64,000 nt of DNA from Deinococcus frigens DSM 12807 (GCF_000701425.1 NZ_JNIW01000016.1:1-64000); one strand, 5' to 3'; positions 1-8,858 are shown, counted from the stretch's first letter. Notes: generated from the letters alone by a model not told the origin. Translations and numbers: made by a program.

Positions 1-351
1 TTGGGCGCCATTCGAAGTGGAGACGTGATCGCGTTCTTCCGGCATCTCCTGCGTCACATCCAGGGGAAGATCGTGGTGATTCTGGACAATGCGGGTATCC
101 ATCGGGCGAAGATGGTTCAGGCGTTCGTGGAGATCCACGAACGCCTGTCGTTGGTGTACTTGCCACCGTACGCGCCAGAGCTCAATCCAATTGAGCTCGT
201 GTGGGCGTACGTCAAACGAAATGTGTTGGGGAATTTCTGTGCCCGTTCGGTCACCGTCCTCAAGGAGAAACTGGTCGGTGCCTGGCAGCGCGTCAGATAC
301 ATCCAGTTGCCGCGCCGCTTGATGGACTCTAATTTATGCCGCGATCAATAA
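1..351 (+). CDS. IS630-family transposase, C-terminal part (cut by window edge)
   Basis: The frame is open at base 1, so the N-terminus lies outside the window. The visible 116 residues are the second half of an IS630/Tc1-type DDE transposase. VVILDNAGIHRA carries the second catalytic Asp, and LPPYAPELNPIELVWAYVKR carries the family signature with the third acidic residue (Glu in LNPIE). The protein ends in CRDQ, 22 bp before the paaZ start, so the right end of the insertion sequence lies directly against paaZ. The terminal inverted repeat cannot be confirmed without the left end. The enzyme would cut and rejoin DNA at TA targets. Confidence 0.85.
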   Translation: MGAIRSGDVIAFFRHLLRHIQGKIVVILDNAGIHRAKMVQAFVEIHERLSLVYLPPYAPELNPIELVWAYVKRNVLGNFCARSVTVLKEKLVGAWQRVRYIQLPRRLMDSNLCRDQ

Positions 352-373
352 ATGATCTTTGATAGAATAAGAT

Positions 374-2491
374 ATGACCACTAGGCTCCCCACTTACCAA
401 GTCCTCCGCCCCGCCTCCTATATCTCCGGCCAGTGGCACGCCAACGCCGACGGGCAAACCCTGGTGGACGCCGTGTATGGCCGCCCCGTCGCCGTGATTT
501 CCTCCGAGGGCGTGGACTTCGCCGGGGCGCTGGCCTACGGGCGGCAAAAGGGCGCGGCGCTGCGAAAGATGACCTTCCACACGCGGGCGCGGGCGCTCAA
601 GGCGCTGGGCCTGTACCTGATGGAGCGCAAGGAGGAGTATTACGCCCTCAACCTGCTGACCGGCGCAACCCGCCGCGACGGCTGGGTGGACATCGAGGGC
701 GGCATCGGCACCCTGCTCAGCTACAGCAGCATGGCCCGGCGCGAGCTGCCCGATGAGCGCTTCCTGCCCGAAGGGAAAGTGGAACAACTGGGCAAGGCCG
801 GAACCTTCGTGGGCCGCCATCTGCTGGTCCCGCGTGAAGGTGTGGCGGTCCAGATCAACGCCTTCAACTTCCCGGTGTGGGGCATGCTGGAAAAACTTGC
901 GCCGTCGTTTATTGCCGGGATGCCCAGCCTGGTCAAGCCCGCGCCCCAGACCGCCTACCTGACCGAGCGCGTGGTGCGCGACATCATCGAGTCCGGTCTG
1001 CTGCCCGAGGGTTCGTTGCAACTGGTCATCGGTGAGCCGGGCGACTTGCTGGACCATGTGCGCGAGCAGGATTTAGTCGCCTTCACTGGCTCGGCGGCGA
1101 CAGCGGCCAAACTCAAGGTCCACCCCAACCTGATCGCCCATGCGGTGCCGTTTAATGCCGAGGCCGACAGCTTGAACGCCTCCGTCCTGGGGCTGACCGT
1201 GACGCCCGACAGCCCCGAATTCATGCTGTATGTCAAGGAAGTGGCCCGCGAGATCACCGGCAAGGCCGGCCAGAAATGCACCGCCATCCGCCGCGCCATC
1301 GTGCCGTCGGGGCTGGTGGAGGCCGTCACCGAGGCGTTACGCAAGGAGCTGGGCAAGGTCACGCTGGGCGATCCGGCCCGCGACGACGTGCGAATGGGCG
1401 CGCTGGTCAGCGTGGAGCAGCGGGACCGCGTGCGCCAGACATTGGAGGAGCTGGGTAGGGAGACGCGAGTCGTGATTGGCGGCGGCACCGAGAGCGAACT
1501 GCTGGGCGGTGACCGCAAGAAGGGCGCGTTTCTCGATCCCACGGTGCTGCTGTGCGACTCGCCCCTGACCGCCACTGCGCCGCACGAGCTGGAGGCCTTC
1601 GGCCCGGTGGCGACGCTGCTGCCCTACGACTCTTTAGATGACGCCATTGAGTTGGCCCGCATGGGACGCGGTTCGCTGGTGGGCAGCGTCATCACGCATG
1701 ACCGCGCGGAGGCCACTGAACTTGTGCTGGGGCTGGCGAGTACGCACGGGCGGATTCTGGTGCTCAACCGCGACGATGCGAAGGAAAGCACCGGCCACGG
1801 CTCCCCACTGCCGCAGCTCCTTCACGGTGGCCCTGGACGCGCGGGTGGCGGCGCGGAGCTGGGCGGCATCGCGGGCGTCAAGCACCACATGAACAGGGTG
1901 GCGGTGCAGGCCGATCCCACCACCCTGGCCGCGATCACCCGCGAATTCGTGCCGGGGGGCGAGGTTCGCGAGGACGTGATTCACCCCTTCCGCAAGACCT
2001 TCGATGAAATTCAGGTGGGCGACAGCCTGCTCACCCACCGCCGCACCGTCACCGAGGCCGACATCGTGAACTTCGCGGGCCTGACCGGCGATCACTTTTA
2101 CGCCCATGTGGACGAGATCGGCGCAAAGGAGAGCATCTTCGGCAAGCGGGTGGCGCACGGCTATTTCCTGATCGCCGCCGCCGCCGGAATGTTCGTCTCG
2201 CCCGCGCCGGGGCCGGTGCTGGCGAACTACGGGCTGGAACACCTGCGCTTCGTGGAACCGGTGGGCATCGGCGACACCATCCGCACCCGATTGACCTGTA
2301 AGCGCAAGATTCGCAAGGACCTGCGCCCGGATGACAAGCAGCCCACCGGGGTGGTGGAATGGCACGCCGAGATCACCAACCAGACGGGTGAACTCGTCGC
2401 CACCTACGACATTCTGACGCTGGTGGTGCGGGCACACGACAGCTTCGATCCTCCAGCCCAGGGTGGGGGAGAGGGCGCGGCGCAGGCCTAA
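374..2491 (+). CDS. paaZ: Bifunctional oxepin-CoA hydrolase / semialdehyde dehydrogenase PaaZ
   Basis: PaaZ opens the oxepin-CoA ring in aerobic phenylacetate degradation and oxidises the aldehyde to 3-oxo-5,6-dehydrosuberyl-CoA. Both halves are present. Residues about 1-520 form an aldehyde dehydrogenase with the catalytic Cys in [10 protein letters not shown] and the Glu in FNAEADSLN. Residues about 540-690 form a MaoC-like hydratase with the D-x4-H motif in TGDHFYAH. At 705 residues the length is normal for the fusion. A TAGAAT -10-like element at 363-368 ends 5 bp before the ATG, which suggests a leaderless transcript. Other paa genes are not in view to the right; an IS630 transposase abuts the left side, so the native promoter or operon may have been disturbed. 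Confidence 0.93.
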   Translation: MTTRLPTYQVLRPASYISGQWHANADGQTLVDAVYGRPVAVISSEGVDFAGALAYGRQKGAALRKMTFHTRARALKALGLYLMERKEEYYALNLLTGATRRDGWVDIEGGIGTLLSYSSMARRELPDERFLPEGKVEQLGKAGTFVGRHLLVPREGVAVQINAFNFPVWGMLEKLAPSFIAGMPSLVKPAPQTAYLTERVVRDIIESGLLPEGSLQLVIGEPGDLLDHVREQDLVAFTGSAATAAKLKVHPNLIAHAVPFNAEADSLNASVLGLTVTPDSPEFMLYVKEVAREITGKAGQKCTAIRRAIVPSGLVEAVTEALRKELGKVTLGDPARDDVRMGALVSVEQRDRVRQTLEELGRETRVVIGGGTESELLGGDRKKGAFLDPTVLLCDSPLTATAPHELEAFGPVATLLPYDSLDDAIELARMGRGSLVGSVITHDRAEATELVLGLASTHGRILVLNRDDAKESTGHGSPLPQLLHGGPGRAGGGAELGGIAGVKHHMNRVAVQADPTTLAAITREFVPGGEVREDVIHPFRKTFDEIQVGDSLLTHRRTVTEADIVNFAGLTGDHFYAHVDEIGAKESIFGKRVAHGYFLIAAAAGMFVSPAPGPVLANYGLEHLRFVEPVGIGDTIRTRLTCKRKIRKDLRPDDKQPTGVVEWHAEITNQTGELVATYDILTLVVRAHDSFDPPAQGGGEGAAQA

Positions 2492-2554
2492 TCTCACTTG
2501 TTGTCCCTGAAGTAGTAGCAACAGCGGGCGACTGTGCTTGCTACGCTTCTTTGC

Positions 2555-2951
2555 ATGGCCACCCTGATTACCGGACTCGATCACTTTCAAGTCGAAGCCC
2601 CCGCCGGATGTGAGGCCGCTGCCCGCGCCTTCTACGGCGAGTTTCTGGGTCTGCCCGAACTGCGAAAGCCCGCTCCTTTCCTCAATAACGGCGGTGTCTG
2701 GTTTGCGCTGGCCGACGGGCGGCAACTGCATGTGGGTGTGGCCCCCGACTTCGTGCCGCGCGACAAGGGGCATCCGGCGCTGCGTTGCGACGACATCGGC
2801 GCTTTCGGGGCGCACTGCGACGCACTGCGACGCACACGGCGTTCCCTACATCTCCGACGATGAGGCGGGGATACCGCGCGTGTTCCTCAAAGACAGCTTC
2901 GGCAACCGGCTGGAAGTCGTGGAGGGTTCGCACCCCAGCGTCCTGCTGTAG
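2555..2951 (+). pseudogene. VOC (glyoxalase-fold) protein, frameshifted by a 10-bp duplication
   Basis: From the ATG at 2555 the frame reads MATLITGLDHFQVEAP, a typical vicinal-oxygen-chelate start, through FGAHCDAL and then runs into unrelated sequence ending at 2863. The missing C-terminus (DAHGVPYISDD to LEVVEGSHPSVLL) continues in another frame to the stop at 2949-2951. The shift falls exactly at a perfect tandem duplication of CGCACTGCGA (2811-2820 and 2821-2830). Removing one copy restores FGAHCDAHGVPYISDD in one frame of about 128 residues. The repaired protein would be a single VOC domain of the lactoylglutathione lyase/dioxygenase superfamily with unknown substrate. A sequencing error is less likely than for a 1-base indel but cannot be excluded. 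Confidence 0.85.
2811..2830. repeat. Perfect 10-bp tandem duplication inside the VOC gene
   Basis: CGCACTGCGA occurs twice in direct succession and is followed by CGCA, so 14 bases of periodicity beyond the first copy are available for strand slippage. The extra copy shifts the frame by +1. Confidence 0.95.
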
Positions 2952-3018
2952 TGCCGGAAGACGCGCGGGGAGAGTTGCTGGACGGGCGTTTCGATTACCG
3001 GGCGCTGAAAGACGGAGG

Positions 3019-3168
3019 ATGATTGTGTCGCATTACGGGCGGCCCGTGACGACGCTGGCGGGTAAAGACGCCGAACGGTTCCTGAAGCGTGTGGAAGGGC
3101 GGCAAGACCACGCCGCGCAATTGCTGATGGCGCGCGCCACCGGCAATTTCAAGCGGGGCAATGAGTAA
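3019..3168 (+). CDS. Small hypothetical protein (49 residues)
   Basis: An ATG at 3019 behind GGAGGA opens a 49-residue frame, MIVSHYGRPVTTLAG to FKRGNE. It is charged, with a predicted helical centre (KDAERFLKRVEGRQDHAAQLLMARA). No family is recognised. It follows the broken VOC gene, and a short overlapping frame from GTG 2951 (VPEDARGELLDGRFDY) precedes it. It could be a remnant of a longer gene or a genuine small protein. The ribosome site is its main support. Confidence 0.35.
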   Translation: MIVSHYGRPVTTLAGKDAERFLKRVEGRQDHAAQLLMARATGNFKRGNE

Positions 3169-3317
3169 CGGGGCAACGGGCGCTGAGTGATCGGCTCAGG
3201 CAAGCAGCTTGAACAGGGCCGTCCAAACGTTGGAAAAGACACGGTCTCCTGCTGCGCTGACCTGACCTGAATATCATCTGGGGGCGCGGTCCTGGGTCTG
3301 CGGCTCTGAATTCACCC

Positions 3318-3323
3318 TATGCT
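3318..3323 (+). promoter_or_regulatory. -10 element (TATGCT) for a leaderless start at 3331
   Basis: TATGCT ends 7 bp before ATG 3331. The same TAnnnT-to-start spacing recurs through the window. It favours 3331 over the in-frame ATG at 3319, which overlaps the element. No clear -35 is seen. Confidence 0.5.
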
Positions 3324-3330
3324 GTGGGGA

Positions 3331-6300
3331 ATGTCCATGAATGCAACCGACCTGATTCAGTCCTACTTTGACGCCGATGCGGTGGCGCGGCTGGCCCAGG
3401 CGGTGGGCCTGGAGCCGGACATGGCCGGGCGGGTGCTGGAGGCCGGACTGCCGCTTCAGCTCCGCGCGCTGGCCGGGTCGGCGAACACGCCGGAGGGCGA
3501 GGCCATGATCGCCAACGCCGTGGACTCGCTGCCCCGCTTTGGCAGTGTGGCCGGGGCGCTGGAGCAGTCGGGCGGCGCAGCGAACCTGCAACAGGCCGGG
3601 GAACTGCTGGCCTCGGCGTTGCTGGGGGGGGCGGCAGAAACCCTGCCCGCACAGGTGGCCGCCCAGATGACTGAACAGGCGGCGGCGGACCCGGCCCGGG
3701 TTCAGACCCTCCTCCAGATGGCGCTGCCGCTGCTGCTGAGTGCGCTGGGTCAGCGCGGACTGAAGGCGGGGAACATTGCCCCGATGCTGGCGGGCCTGGC
3801 TGGGGCGGTCGGCGTGGACGTGGCTGCCACGGAGGCGGCGGAAACGGTCCCGCCAGCATCAGTCGAGCCAGTCGGAGAAGTGCCAGCCGAAACGGCCCCT
3901 GTCGCGCTGGAGAAAACCGCGCCAGAGGCCAGCCCGTCGCAAGCGGTGTCAGCAGAGGCCCCGGCGGCATCTGCTAAACCTGCCCCATCCGAGGCCACCC
4001 CGCCGGACCCCAGTACGCCGGACGGGTTGCTCAAGTACCTCCAGGCGCGCTTTGGAGGCCCGGTGGGCCAGCAGCTTGGCGCAGTGGCGGGCTTTGGGGG
4101 CGGGGTCCGCAAGCAGGCGGCCCTGGCGGCGCTGCCGGTGGTGCTGGCCGCGCTGGTGGGGAAGGCGGGGGCCGGGGGTAACCTGGACACGCTGGCCCGC
4201 CCCTTTGCGCCGCTGACGGGTGACGACGGTCAGGTCAACACGGACCTGCTGGACAGCCCGGTGGAGGTGGCCCGCATCGAGGGCCAGGGGCGCGGGCTGC
4301 TGGCCTCGCTGTTCGGGGACGTGAACGCGGTGACCGGGCGGCTGGGCAGCGCGCTGGGCGGCAGCGGCGACAGCTCGCGCCGCCTGCTGGCCCTGCTGAC
4401 CCCGCTGGTGCTCTCGGCCCTGAGCCGCGCCCACCCGAACGGACTGGCAGCGCTGCCAATTGGCGGTCTGGCGGACGGCCTGAAGGCGGCGCTGCCGCCG
4501 GGCTTCTCCAGTCTGGGCGTGCTGATCGGCAGCCTGGCCGCAGGGACGCCGCTGCCCGGAGCCGCCTCCACCACCGTGCAGACCACGCCGCGCGTTGTCG
4601 TGCAGCAGGGCGCGCCGGTTTCTGCCGCGCCGCCCAGGCCCTCGCCCCTCAAGCCGGCCCGGCCCGCCCGCTTCCAGACGCCCGCACCGCCGCCGCCCCC
4701 ACCGGCCCGCAGGCGCGGCGGCTTTCCGCTGTGGCTGATTCCGCTGCTGCTGCTCTTGCTGCTGGGCGGCTGCTGGGTGCTGCAAAACCGCCAGCCTGCC
4801 ACGCCCGCACCTGCACCCACACCTGCGCCCTCCCCTGAAACCACCACCGCGCCCATCACGCCCGTCCAGGCGGGCTTCACGGACCCCCAGGGCGGCGCGG
4901 CAGTCCCGGCGGGCGGCTTTACCCTGCGCGGCACCGGTCCCGCTGGTGAAACCCTGAGCGTGTTCCAGGGCGACGATGAGGTGGGCAGCGCCACCGTCGG
5001 CCCGGACGGAACGTGGAGCCTGGACGTGGGAGACGGCGCGCCCCAGGGACCGCAGACCTACACCCTCCGGGACACGTCGGGCGGGGACATGGCCACGCTG
5101 GACGTCGTGGTGGGCGGGGCTGGCACGGGTTCTGATGGCATGGGTTCCGATGGCATGGGTTCCGATGGCACTGGGTCTGACGGCACTGTTCCTGACGGTA
5201 CTGTTCCTGACGGTACTGGGTCTGACAGCACGGGTCCTGACAGCACGGGCGCTGCTCCACCCGTCAGTTCTACCCCCGCCGTCCCATCCGTCCCAGCCAC
5301 GCCGGACGCCGACGCTGCCGCCACTGCGCCGGACAGCAGCCCCTCGGAGAGCGGCACGGCAGAGGCCACTGTGCCGGGCGGCGTTCCAGCCGCAGATTCC
5401 GTTCCCGCGCCGGCACCGGCCACACCGGCGGCGGGCACGCCTGCAACTGACGGCACTGCCACGGATAACGGCGCTGCCACGGATGACGGTGCGGCCAGTG
5501 GCGCTGCAACGCCGGATGTGCCTGCCCCGTCATCCGCGCCCACTCCTGCCCCCACACCCATCAATCCGAAACCCATCAATCCGGCCCCATCTGCTCCCAC
5601 CAGTGCCCCAGCGCCTGCGGAAGGTTCGGGCACCCCGGCTCTGGCGGGGCCGGCGGTCAGCGGGGCAAACGACGCCGGGGCTGCGGCCCCGGGCATCGCG
5701 GCGGCTGGCGTCTCTGCGGCTGGAGTCTCGGCGGCGGACGCGGCCACCGTCCCCGTCGTGATTACCGAACCCGCAGACGGCGCGCGGGTGGCGGCGGGCG
5801 GGCTGACATTGCGCGGCACGGGACCGGCGGGCGAGCAGTTCGAGCTGTTCCACAGCGGCCTGCGGGCCGGGAGCATGACCGTGGGCGCGGACGGCACCTG
5901 GAAGGCCGTCATCCTGGCCGGAGCCGCGCTGCCGGGGCCGCAGCGCTATGACCTGCGCAACGCGGCGGGACAGGTGGTGGCCAGGATTCGCCTTCAGGTC
6001 GCGCCCAGCACCCAGGGCGCGGCAGGTCGTGCGGCAGGCAACGCCGGGACAGCAGCTTCAGCAGGCGCGGCCAGGGTCACCGTCGGCAGCCCGGCCAGCG
6101 GCGCGCAGGTCCCCGGCACGGACTTCGCGTTGTCGGGCAGCGGCCCGGCGGGACAGACCTTCGAGGTGCTGGAGGACGGCGTCAGCATCGGCAGCTTCAC
6201 CGTGGGCACAGACGGCACCTGGACGCGTCAGGTCCCTGGCCCCGGCGCGGGCGCAAAGACCTACGTGATCCGCTCGGCGGACGGTCAGCAGGTGGCCTCC

Positions 6301-6624
6301 CTGCCGGTGACCGTGGAGGCCGCGCCTGCCGGCGATCAGGACGCCGCCTGCACCCAGGCCCTGGACGTCAGCCTGGCGGACGGCGAGACCGTCACCGCGC
6401 CGTACCGTTTCGGCGGCGTGGGGGGCGGCAGCGCCTACACCGTGACCGTCAAACGCGGCGAGCGGATCGTGGGCACCAAGACGGTGCCCGTGGGCGCGGG
6501 CTGCGGCTGGAGCTACACCAGCAATCCCGGCTCCAGCGCGGGACCGGTCACCTACGAGGTCCGTCCGGCAGACGCCAGTCCCAGCGACGCGCCCGCCGCC
6601 CGCCTGACCCTGAACGTCCGCTAG
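3331..6624 (+). CDS. DUF937 membrane protein with three Ig-like domains
   Basis: The predicted product has about 1097 residues. Residues 1-150 resemble DUF937/YidB (LPLQLRALAG, LLLSALGQRGL), and a second similar region lies at about 230-390. A Pro-rich stretch leads to one membrane segment near residue 465 (LWLIPLLLLLLLGGCWVL). The C-terminal part should lie outside the membrane and holds three repeats of about 80 residues with the shared pattern LRGTGPAGE, TVGxDGTW, YxLR. These are probably bacterial Ig-like folds, separated by Ala/Pro/Ser/Thr-rich linkers. A 15-bp DNA repeat encodes a GSDGT-type linker after the first Ig-like domain. A last Cys-containing domain (DAACTQALDV, AGCGWSY) follows. 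Role unknown; the layout suggests an envelope-anchored surface protein with a cytoplasmic DUF937 head. Confidence 0.75.
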   Translation: MSMNATDLIQSYFDADAVARLAQAVGLEPDMAGRVLEAGLPLQLRALAGSANTPEGEAMIANAVDSLPRFGSVAGALEQSGGAANLQQAGELLASALLGGAAETLPAQVAAQMTEQAAADPARVQTLLQMALPLLLSALGQRGLKAGNIAPMLAGLAGAVGVDVAATEAAETVPPASVEPVGEVPAETAPVALEKTAPEASPSQAVSAEAPAASAKPAPSEATPPDPSTPDGLLKYLQARFGGPVGQQLGAVAGFGGGVRKQAALAALPVVLAALVGKAGAGGNLDTLARPFAPLTGDDGQVNTDLLDSPVEVARIEGQGRGLLASLFGDVNAVTGRLGSALGGSGDSSRRLLALLTPLVLSALSRAHPNGLAALPIGGLADGLKAALPPGFSSLGVLIGSLAAGTPLPGAASTTVQTTPRVVVQQGAPVSAAPPRPSPLKPARPARFQTPAPPPPPPARRRGGFPLWLIPLLLLLLLGGCWVLQNRQPATPAPAPTPAPSPETTTAPITPVQAGFTDPQGGAAVPAGGFTLRGTGPAGETLSVFQGDDEVGSATVGPDGTWSLDVGDGAPQGPQTYTLRDTSGGDMATLDVVVGGAGTGSDGMGSDGMGSDGTGSDGTVPDGTVPDGTGSDSTGPDSTGAAPPVSSTPAVPSVPATPDADAAATAPDSSPSESGTAEATVPGGVPAADSVPAPAPATPAAGTPATDGTATDNGAATDDGAASGAATPDVPAPSSAPTPAPTPINPKPINPAPSAPTSAPAPAEGSGTPALAGPAVSGANDAGAAAPGIAAAGVSAAGVSAADAATVPVVITEPADGARVAAGGLTLRGTGPAGEQFELFHSGLRAGSMTVGADGTWKAVILAGAALPGPQRYDLRNAAGQVVARIRLQVAPSTQGAAGRAAGNAGTAASAGAARVTVGSPASGAQVPGTDFALSGSGPAGQTFEVLEDGVSIGSFTVGTDGTWTRQVPGPGAGAKTYVIRSADGQQVASLPVTVEAAPAGDQDAACTQALDVSLADGETVTAPYRFGGVGGGSAYTVTVKRGERIVGTKTVPVGAGCGWSYTSNPGSSAGPVTYEVRPADASPSDAPAARLTLNVR
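5128..5247 (+). repeat. Eight 15-bp tandem repeats coding a GSDGT-type linker
   Basis: Eight consecutive 15-bp units follow the pattern GGTTCYGAYGGCAYK with drift. Two of them (5188-5202 and 5203-5217) are identical. Each unit encodes five residues (GSDGM, GSDGT, VPDGT, GSDST, GPDST). The unit keeps the frame, so copy-number change would only lengthen or shorten the linker. Confidence 0.9.
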
Positions 6625-6639
6625 TTTTCCTTGTTGTGC

Positions 6640-6676
6640 CGGGCCGTCCGCCCCTCTTACCGGAGTGGACGGCCCG
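6640..6676 (+). terminator. Hairpin after the DUF937 gene
   Basis: A perfect 10-bp stem (CGGGCCGTCC with GGACGGCCCG) closes a 17-base loop 15 bp after the stop. No T-run follows, so this is a weak or Rho-assisted terminator, or an mRNA 3' end stabiliser. Confidence 0.5.
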
Positions 6677-6701
6677 CTCTCGTGGTAAAGACGCATGGAG
6701 C

Positions 6702-6732
6702 TTGACATGCAGCGTGCTGCACGTTCCAGCAT
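6702..6732 (+). promoter_or_regulatory. MerR-type promoter/operator candidate
   Basis: TTGACA at 6702-6707 is followed at once by the perfect inverted repeat TGCAGC-GT-GCTGCA (6708-6721). A weak -10 (CAGCAT, 6727-6732) stands at the long 19-bp spacing typical of MerR-controlled promoters. It lies upstream of a small gene and a MerR-like regulator, so autoregulation is the natural reading. Confidence 0.5.
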
Positions 6733-6755
6733 GGGCAGCACAGGAGGCCCACCTC

Positions 6756-6947
6756 ATGCCGCACCATCAACTGGACCGTCACGCCGCCGGAATCGCCCGT
6801 CTGGAGCAGCTTCACGCCGAGGCGGATTGCGCACGCCTGGCCGCCCAGCTTTGCCAGAGCTGGAGCCGCCAGAACTGGTCGTGGGAATGGCGTTGGCCCA
6901 CCCTGCGCCTGAGCGTGCGCGTGGAGCGGGTCAGGCGGCACGCGTGA
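6756..6947 (+). CDS. Small Trp/His-rich protein coupled to a MerR gene
   Basis: An AGGAGG at 6742-6747 stands 8 bp before ATG 6756. The 63-residue product has a helical, His/Ala-rich first half (HHQLDRHAAGIARLEQLHAE) and a Trp/Arg-rich tail (SWSRQNWSWEWRWPTLRLSV). Its TGA (6945-6947) overlaps the GTG of the next gene (6944) in a GTGA junction, so the two are probably translationally coupled. No family is recognised. It may be a short partner of the regulator or a coupling leader peptide. Confidence 0.6.
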   Translation: MPHHQLDRHAAGIARLEQLHAEADCARLAAQLCQSWSRQNWSWEWRWPTLRLSVRVERVRRHA

Positions 6948-7534
6948 AAGGCCAAACTCTCACCCCTCAGGAGTTCGTGCAGTGTGTGAATGCCCTGCGC
7001 GAATCCTTCAACAGCACGCCTGAATTTCGTCAGGGCGTCGCCAACATCTGCGGTGGGGGGGAAGTTCTGGACGCCATGCTCGATCCACGCGGCCTGGGCC
7101 TCGGGCGCTTCGCGGAACTGATGGAATTGCCCGCCTCCACCATTCGCCATTTTCTGCGGGAGGGGCTGATTCACCCCTATACAGTGAACGGCAAATTCAA
7201 ATTCCTGCTGCACAACATCATTGAGGTCCGGGGCATCCGCCAGTGGCAGAGTCTGGGCCTGACACTGGACGAAACACGGGCCTTTCTGGAGGCGCAGCAG
7301 GTGGCCGGAATGCTGATCGAAAGCGAGGGCGGCGGAATGGCGACGGTCACGGCGGGCGTGGAAAAGCCCCGCCCGGAAAAACTTCAGGAGCTGAAAGCCA
7401 CCACCCTTAACCGCATCCGTGAGGCCAATGCACGGCTGACCGAGAAGCACGCGGTGCTGGGAAGGCAACTGGAGGCGGCGCGGGCGCTGGAAAAGTCATT
7501 GGGCGAACTGGACATTTTTTCCACCACGGACTGA
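6944..7534 (+). CDS. MerR-like transcriptional regulator
   Basis: The GTG at 6944 is chosen because it overlaps the stop of the preceding small gene; a longer frame upstream is read-through of non-coding sequence. The product has 196 residues. Residues about 60-125 form a MerR-type winged helix (FAELMELPASTIRHFLREGL, then FKFLLHNIIEVRGIRQWQSLGLTLDETRAFL). Residues about 145-190 are a dimerisation-type coiled coil (LQELKATTLNRIREANARLTEK). The first 55 residues are an unusual N-terminal extension. No Cys ligand cluster is present, so a metal sensor of the classic type is unlikely. The operator-like repeat at 6708-6721 suggests it controls itself. Confidence 0.7.
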   Translation: MKGQTLTPQEFVQCVNALRESFNSTPEFRQGVANICGGGEVLDAMLDPRGLGLGRFAELMELPASTIRHFLREGLIHPYTVNGKFKFLLHNIIEVRGIRQWQSLGLTLDETRAFLEAQQVAGMLIESEGGGMATVTAGVEKPRPEKLQELKATTLNRIREANARLTEKHAVLGRQLEAARALEKSLGELDIFSTTD

Positions 7535-7582
7535 TGATCTACAGCCCCACTGATCTACAGCCCCACTGATCTACAGCCCCAC
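7535..7582. repeat. Three perfect 16-bp tandem repeats
   Basis: TGATCTACAGCCCCAC occurs three times without mismatch (7535-7550, 7551-7566, 7567-7582). The array starts right after the MerR gene stop codon. Its third copy contains the last codons and stop (7571-7573) of the convergent citrate synthase-like gene. Each copy carries the same CTA stop triplet, so array length does not change the protein. Confidence 0.97.
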
Positions 7583-8791
7583 GTAACGCGCCCGTGGACG
7601 GATCATCCTGCCGCCCAGCACCGTTTCGGTGGCGTGGGCCAGCCAGCCCGTGGCGCGGGCCAGGGCAAACAGCGTCAGCGCGTCGTCCGGGCCGCGTCCC
7701 AGCGTGTGCGTCAGCGCGGCCAGCGCGAGGTCAACGTTGGCGAGTTCGCCCGTCTCGGCCCGCGCCACCGTCTGAAGGTCACGGACGGCACGCATGGCGG
7801 GAGCACCGGCGTGCGTGGCCTCCAGCGCGCCCAGCAGCGCGCGGGCACGGGGATCGCCTTCCGGGTACAGCGGGTGGCCGAAGCCGGGCAAAAAGGCGCG
7901 CTGCTGGGTGGCCGCCTTCAGAGCCATGCGGGCGTCGGTGAACAGCGTGTGCGTCAGGAGTTCGTGGGCCGCATAAGCCGCCAGCCCATGCCGTGGCCCC
8001 TGCAATGCACACAGCGCGGCCAGCGTGGCGTGTGGCAGGCCTGCGCCGCTGCTGGCGGTCACGCGGGCGGCAAAGGTACTGACATTCAGCTCGTGATCGG
8101 CCAGCAAGACTAGGGCGCGGCGCAGCAGATCGGCATCTGCCATCACGCCCCAGGCCCGCGCCAGCCGGGCGTGCAGCGGCAGATCTGGGGCACCGGGACG
8201 GCGTTCATGGCGCTCCAGCGTGGCGTACAGCAGGCTCAGCACGCGGGCGGCGCGGGCGGGAAGCTGCCCGGCACGGGTGTCCTGCGCGCCAATGTCCTGC
8301 GCCCCGGCGTGGGCCAGCGCGTGCAGGAACGCCTCGGCGCAGGAGAGGTTCTGCCTGGAGTCCTTGCGCCCAAAGGTGGCTCCCAGATTTAGGCGGGCGC
8401 GCAGAGGCAGGCTGGCCCAGCCGTCCGCGTTTCCGGTCCACAGCAGCGCGGCCACCTCTTCCACCGTCGCGCTGTCGGCCAGAGTCACGGCGTCGCGGCC
8501 CCGGTAACTCAGGGTGCCGCCCGCGATCCGCGTCAGGGCGCTGTCCAGCACGGGCATGCCCCATTCCAGCGCCCCGGCTGCCGCGCCCTGCACCGCCCCC
8601 GCCGGATCGCGTTTCAGTTCCTGCCGGGCCAGCAGGGCGCGCACGTCCTCGGCGTGATACAGGCGCTGGCGGCTCTTCCCGGGTCCGGCCTCGGAACGAA
8701 TCAGGCCGCGCGACACGTAGGCGTATAGGGTGGCGGGCTTGACGCCCAGCAGGGCGGTGGCCTCAACAGCCCTGAGAAACTGTTCGGCCAT
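7571..8791 (-). CDS. Citrate synthase-like protein with N-terminal helix-turn-helix
   Basis: The product has 406 residues. Residues 1-60 form a MerR/excisionase-type helix-turn-helix (VEATALLGVKPATLYAYVSRGLI, then RLYHAEDVRALLARQ). The rest is a citrate/methylcitrate synthase fold with the three catalytic elements visible: the His in LLADHELNVSTF, the His in FGHPLYPEGDPRA, and the Asp in GELANVDLALAAL. The fold condenses acetyl-CoA or propionyl-CoA with oxaloacetate, but HTH-fused members may be regulators or specialised synthases. It is divergent from a DRE-TIM enzyme gene with a 67-bp gap, which suggests shared control and a linked 2-oxoacid/acyl-CoA condensation step. Confidence 0.8.
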   Translation of the reverse strand: MAEQFLRAVEATALLGVKPATLYAYVSRGLIRSEAGPGKSRQRLYHAEDVRALLARQELKRDPAGAVQGAAAGALEWGMPVLDSALTRIAGGTLSYRGRDAVTLADSATVEEVAALLWTGNADGWASLPLRARLNLGATFGRKDSRQNLSCAEAFLHALAHAGAQDIGAQDTRAGQLPARAARVLSLLYATLERHERRPGAPDLPLHARLARAWGVMADADLLRRALVLLADHELNVSTFAARVTASSGAGLPHATLAALCALQGPRHGLAAYAAHELLTHTLFTDARMALKAATQQRAFLPGFGHPLYPEGDPRARALLGALEATHAGAPAMRAVRDLQTVARAETGELANVDLALAALTHTLGRGPDDALTLFALARATGWLAHATETVLGGRMIRPRARYVGL

Positions 8792-8823
8792 CGTTCAGGC
8801 TAACATTGATCGGAGAATCAAGA

Positions 8824-8852
8824 TTGACGGCACATTCACTGAGGGCTAGCGT
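8824..8852 (+). promoter_or_regulatory. Promoter for the DRE-TIM enzyme gene
   Basis: TTGACG (8824-8829), 17-bp spacer, TAGCGT (8847-8852), ending 6 bp before ATG 8859. The spacing implies a leaderless transcript. The N-terminal HTH of the divergent gene product is an obvious candidate to bind here. Confidence 0.6.
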
Positions 8853-8858
8853 TCGGGC

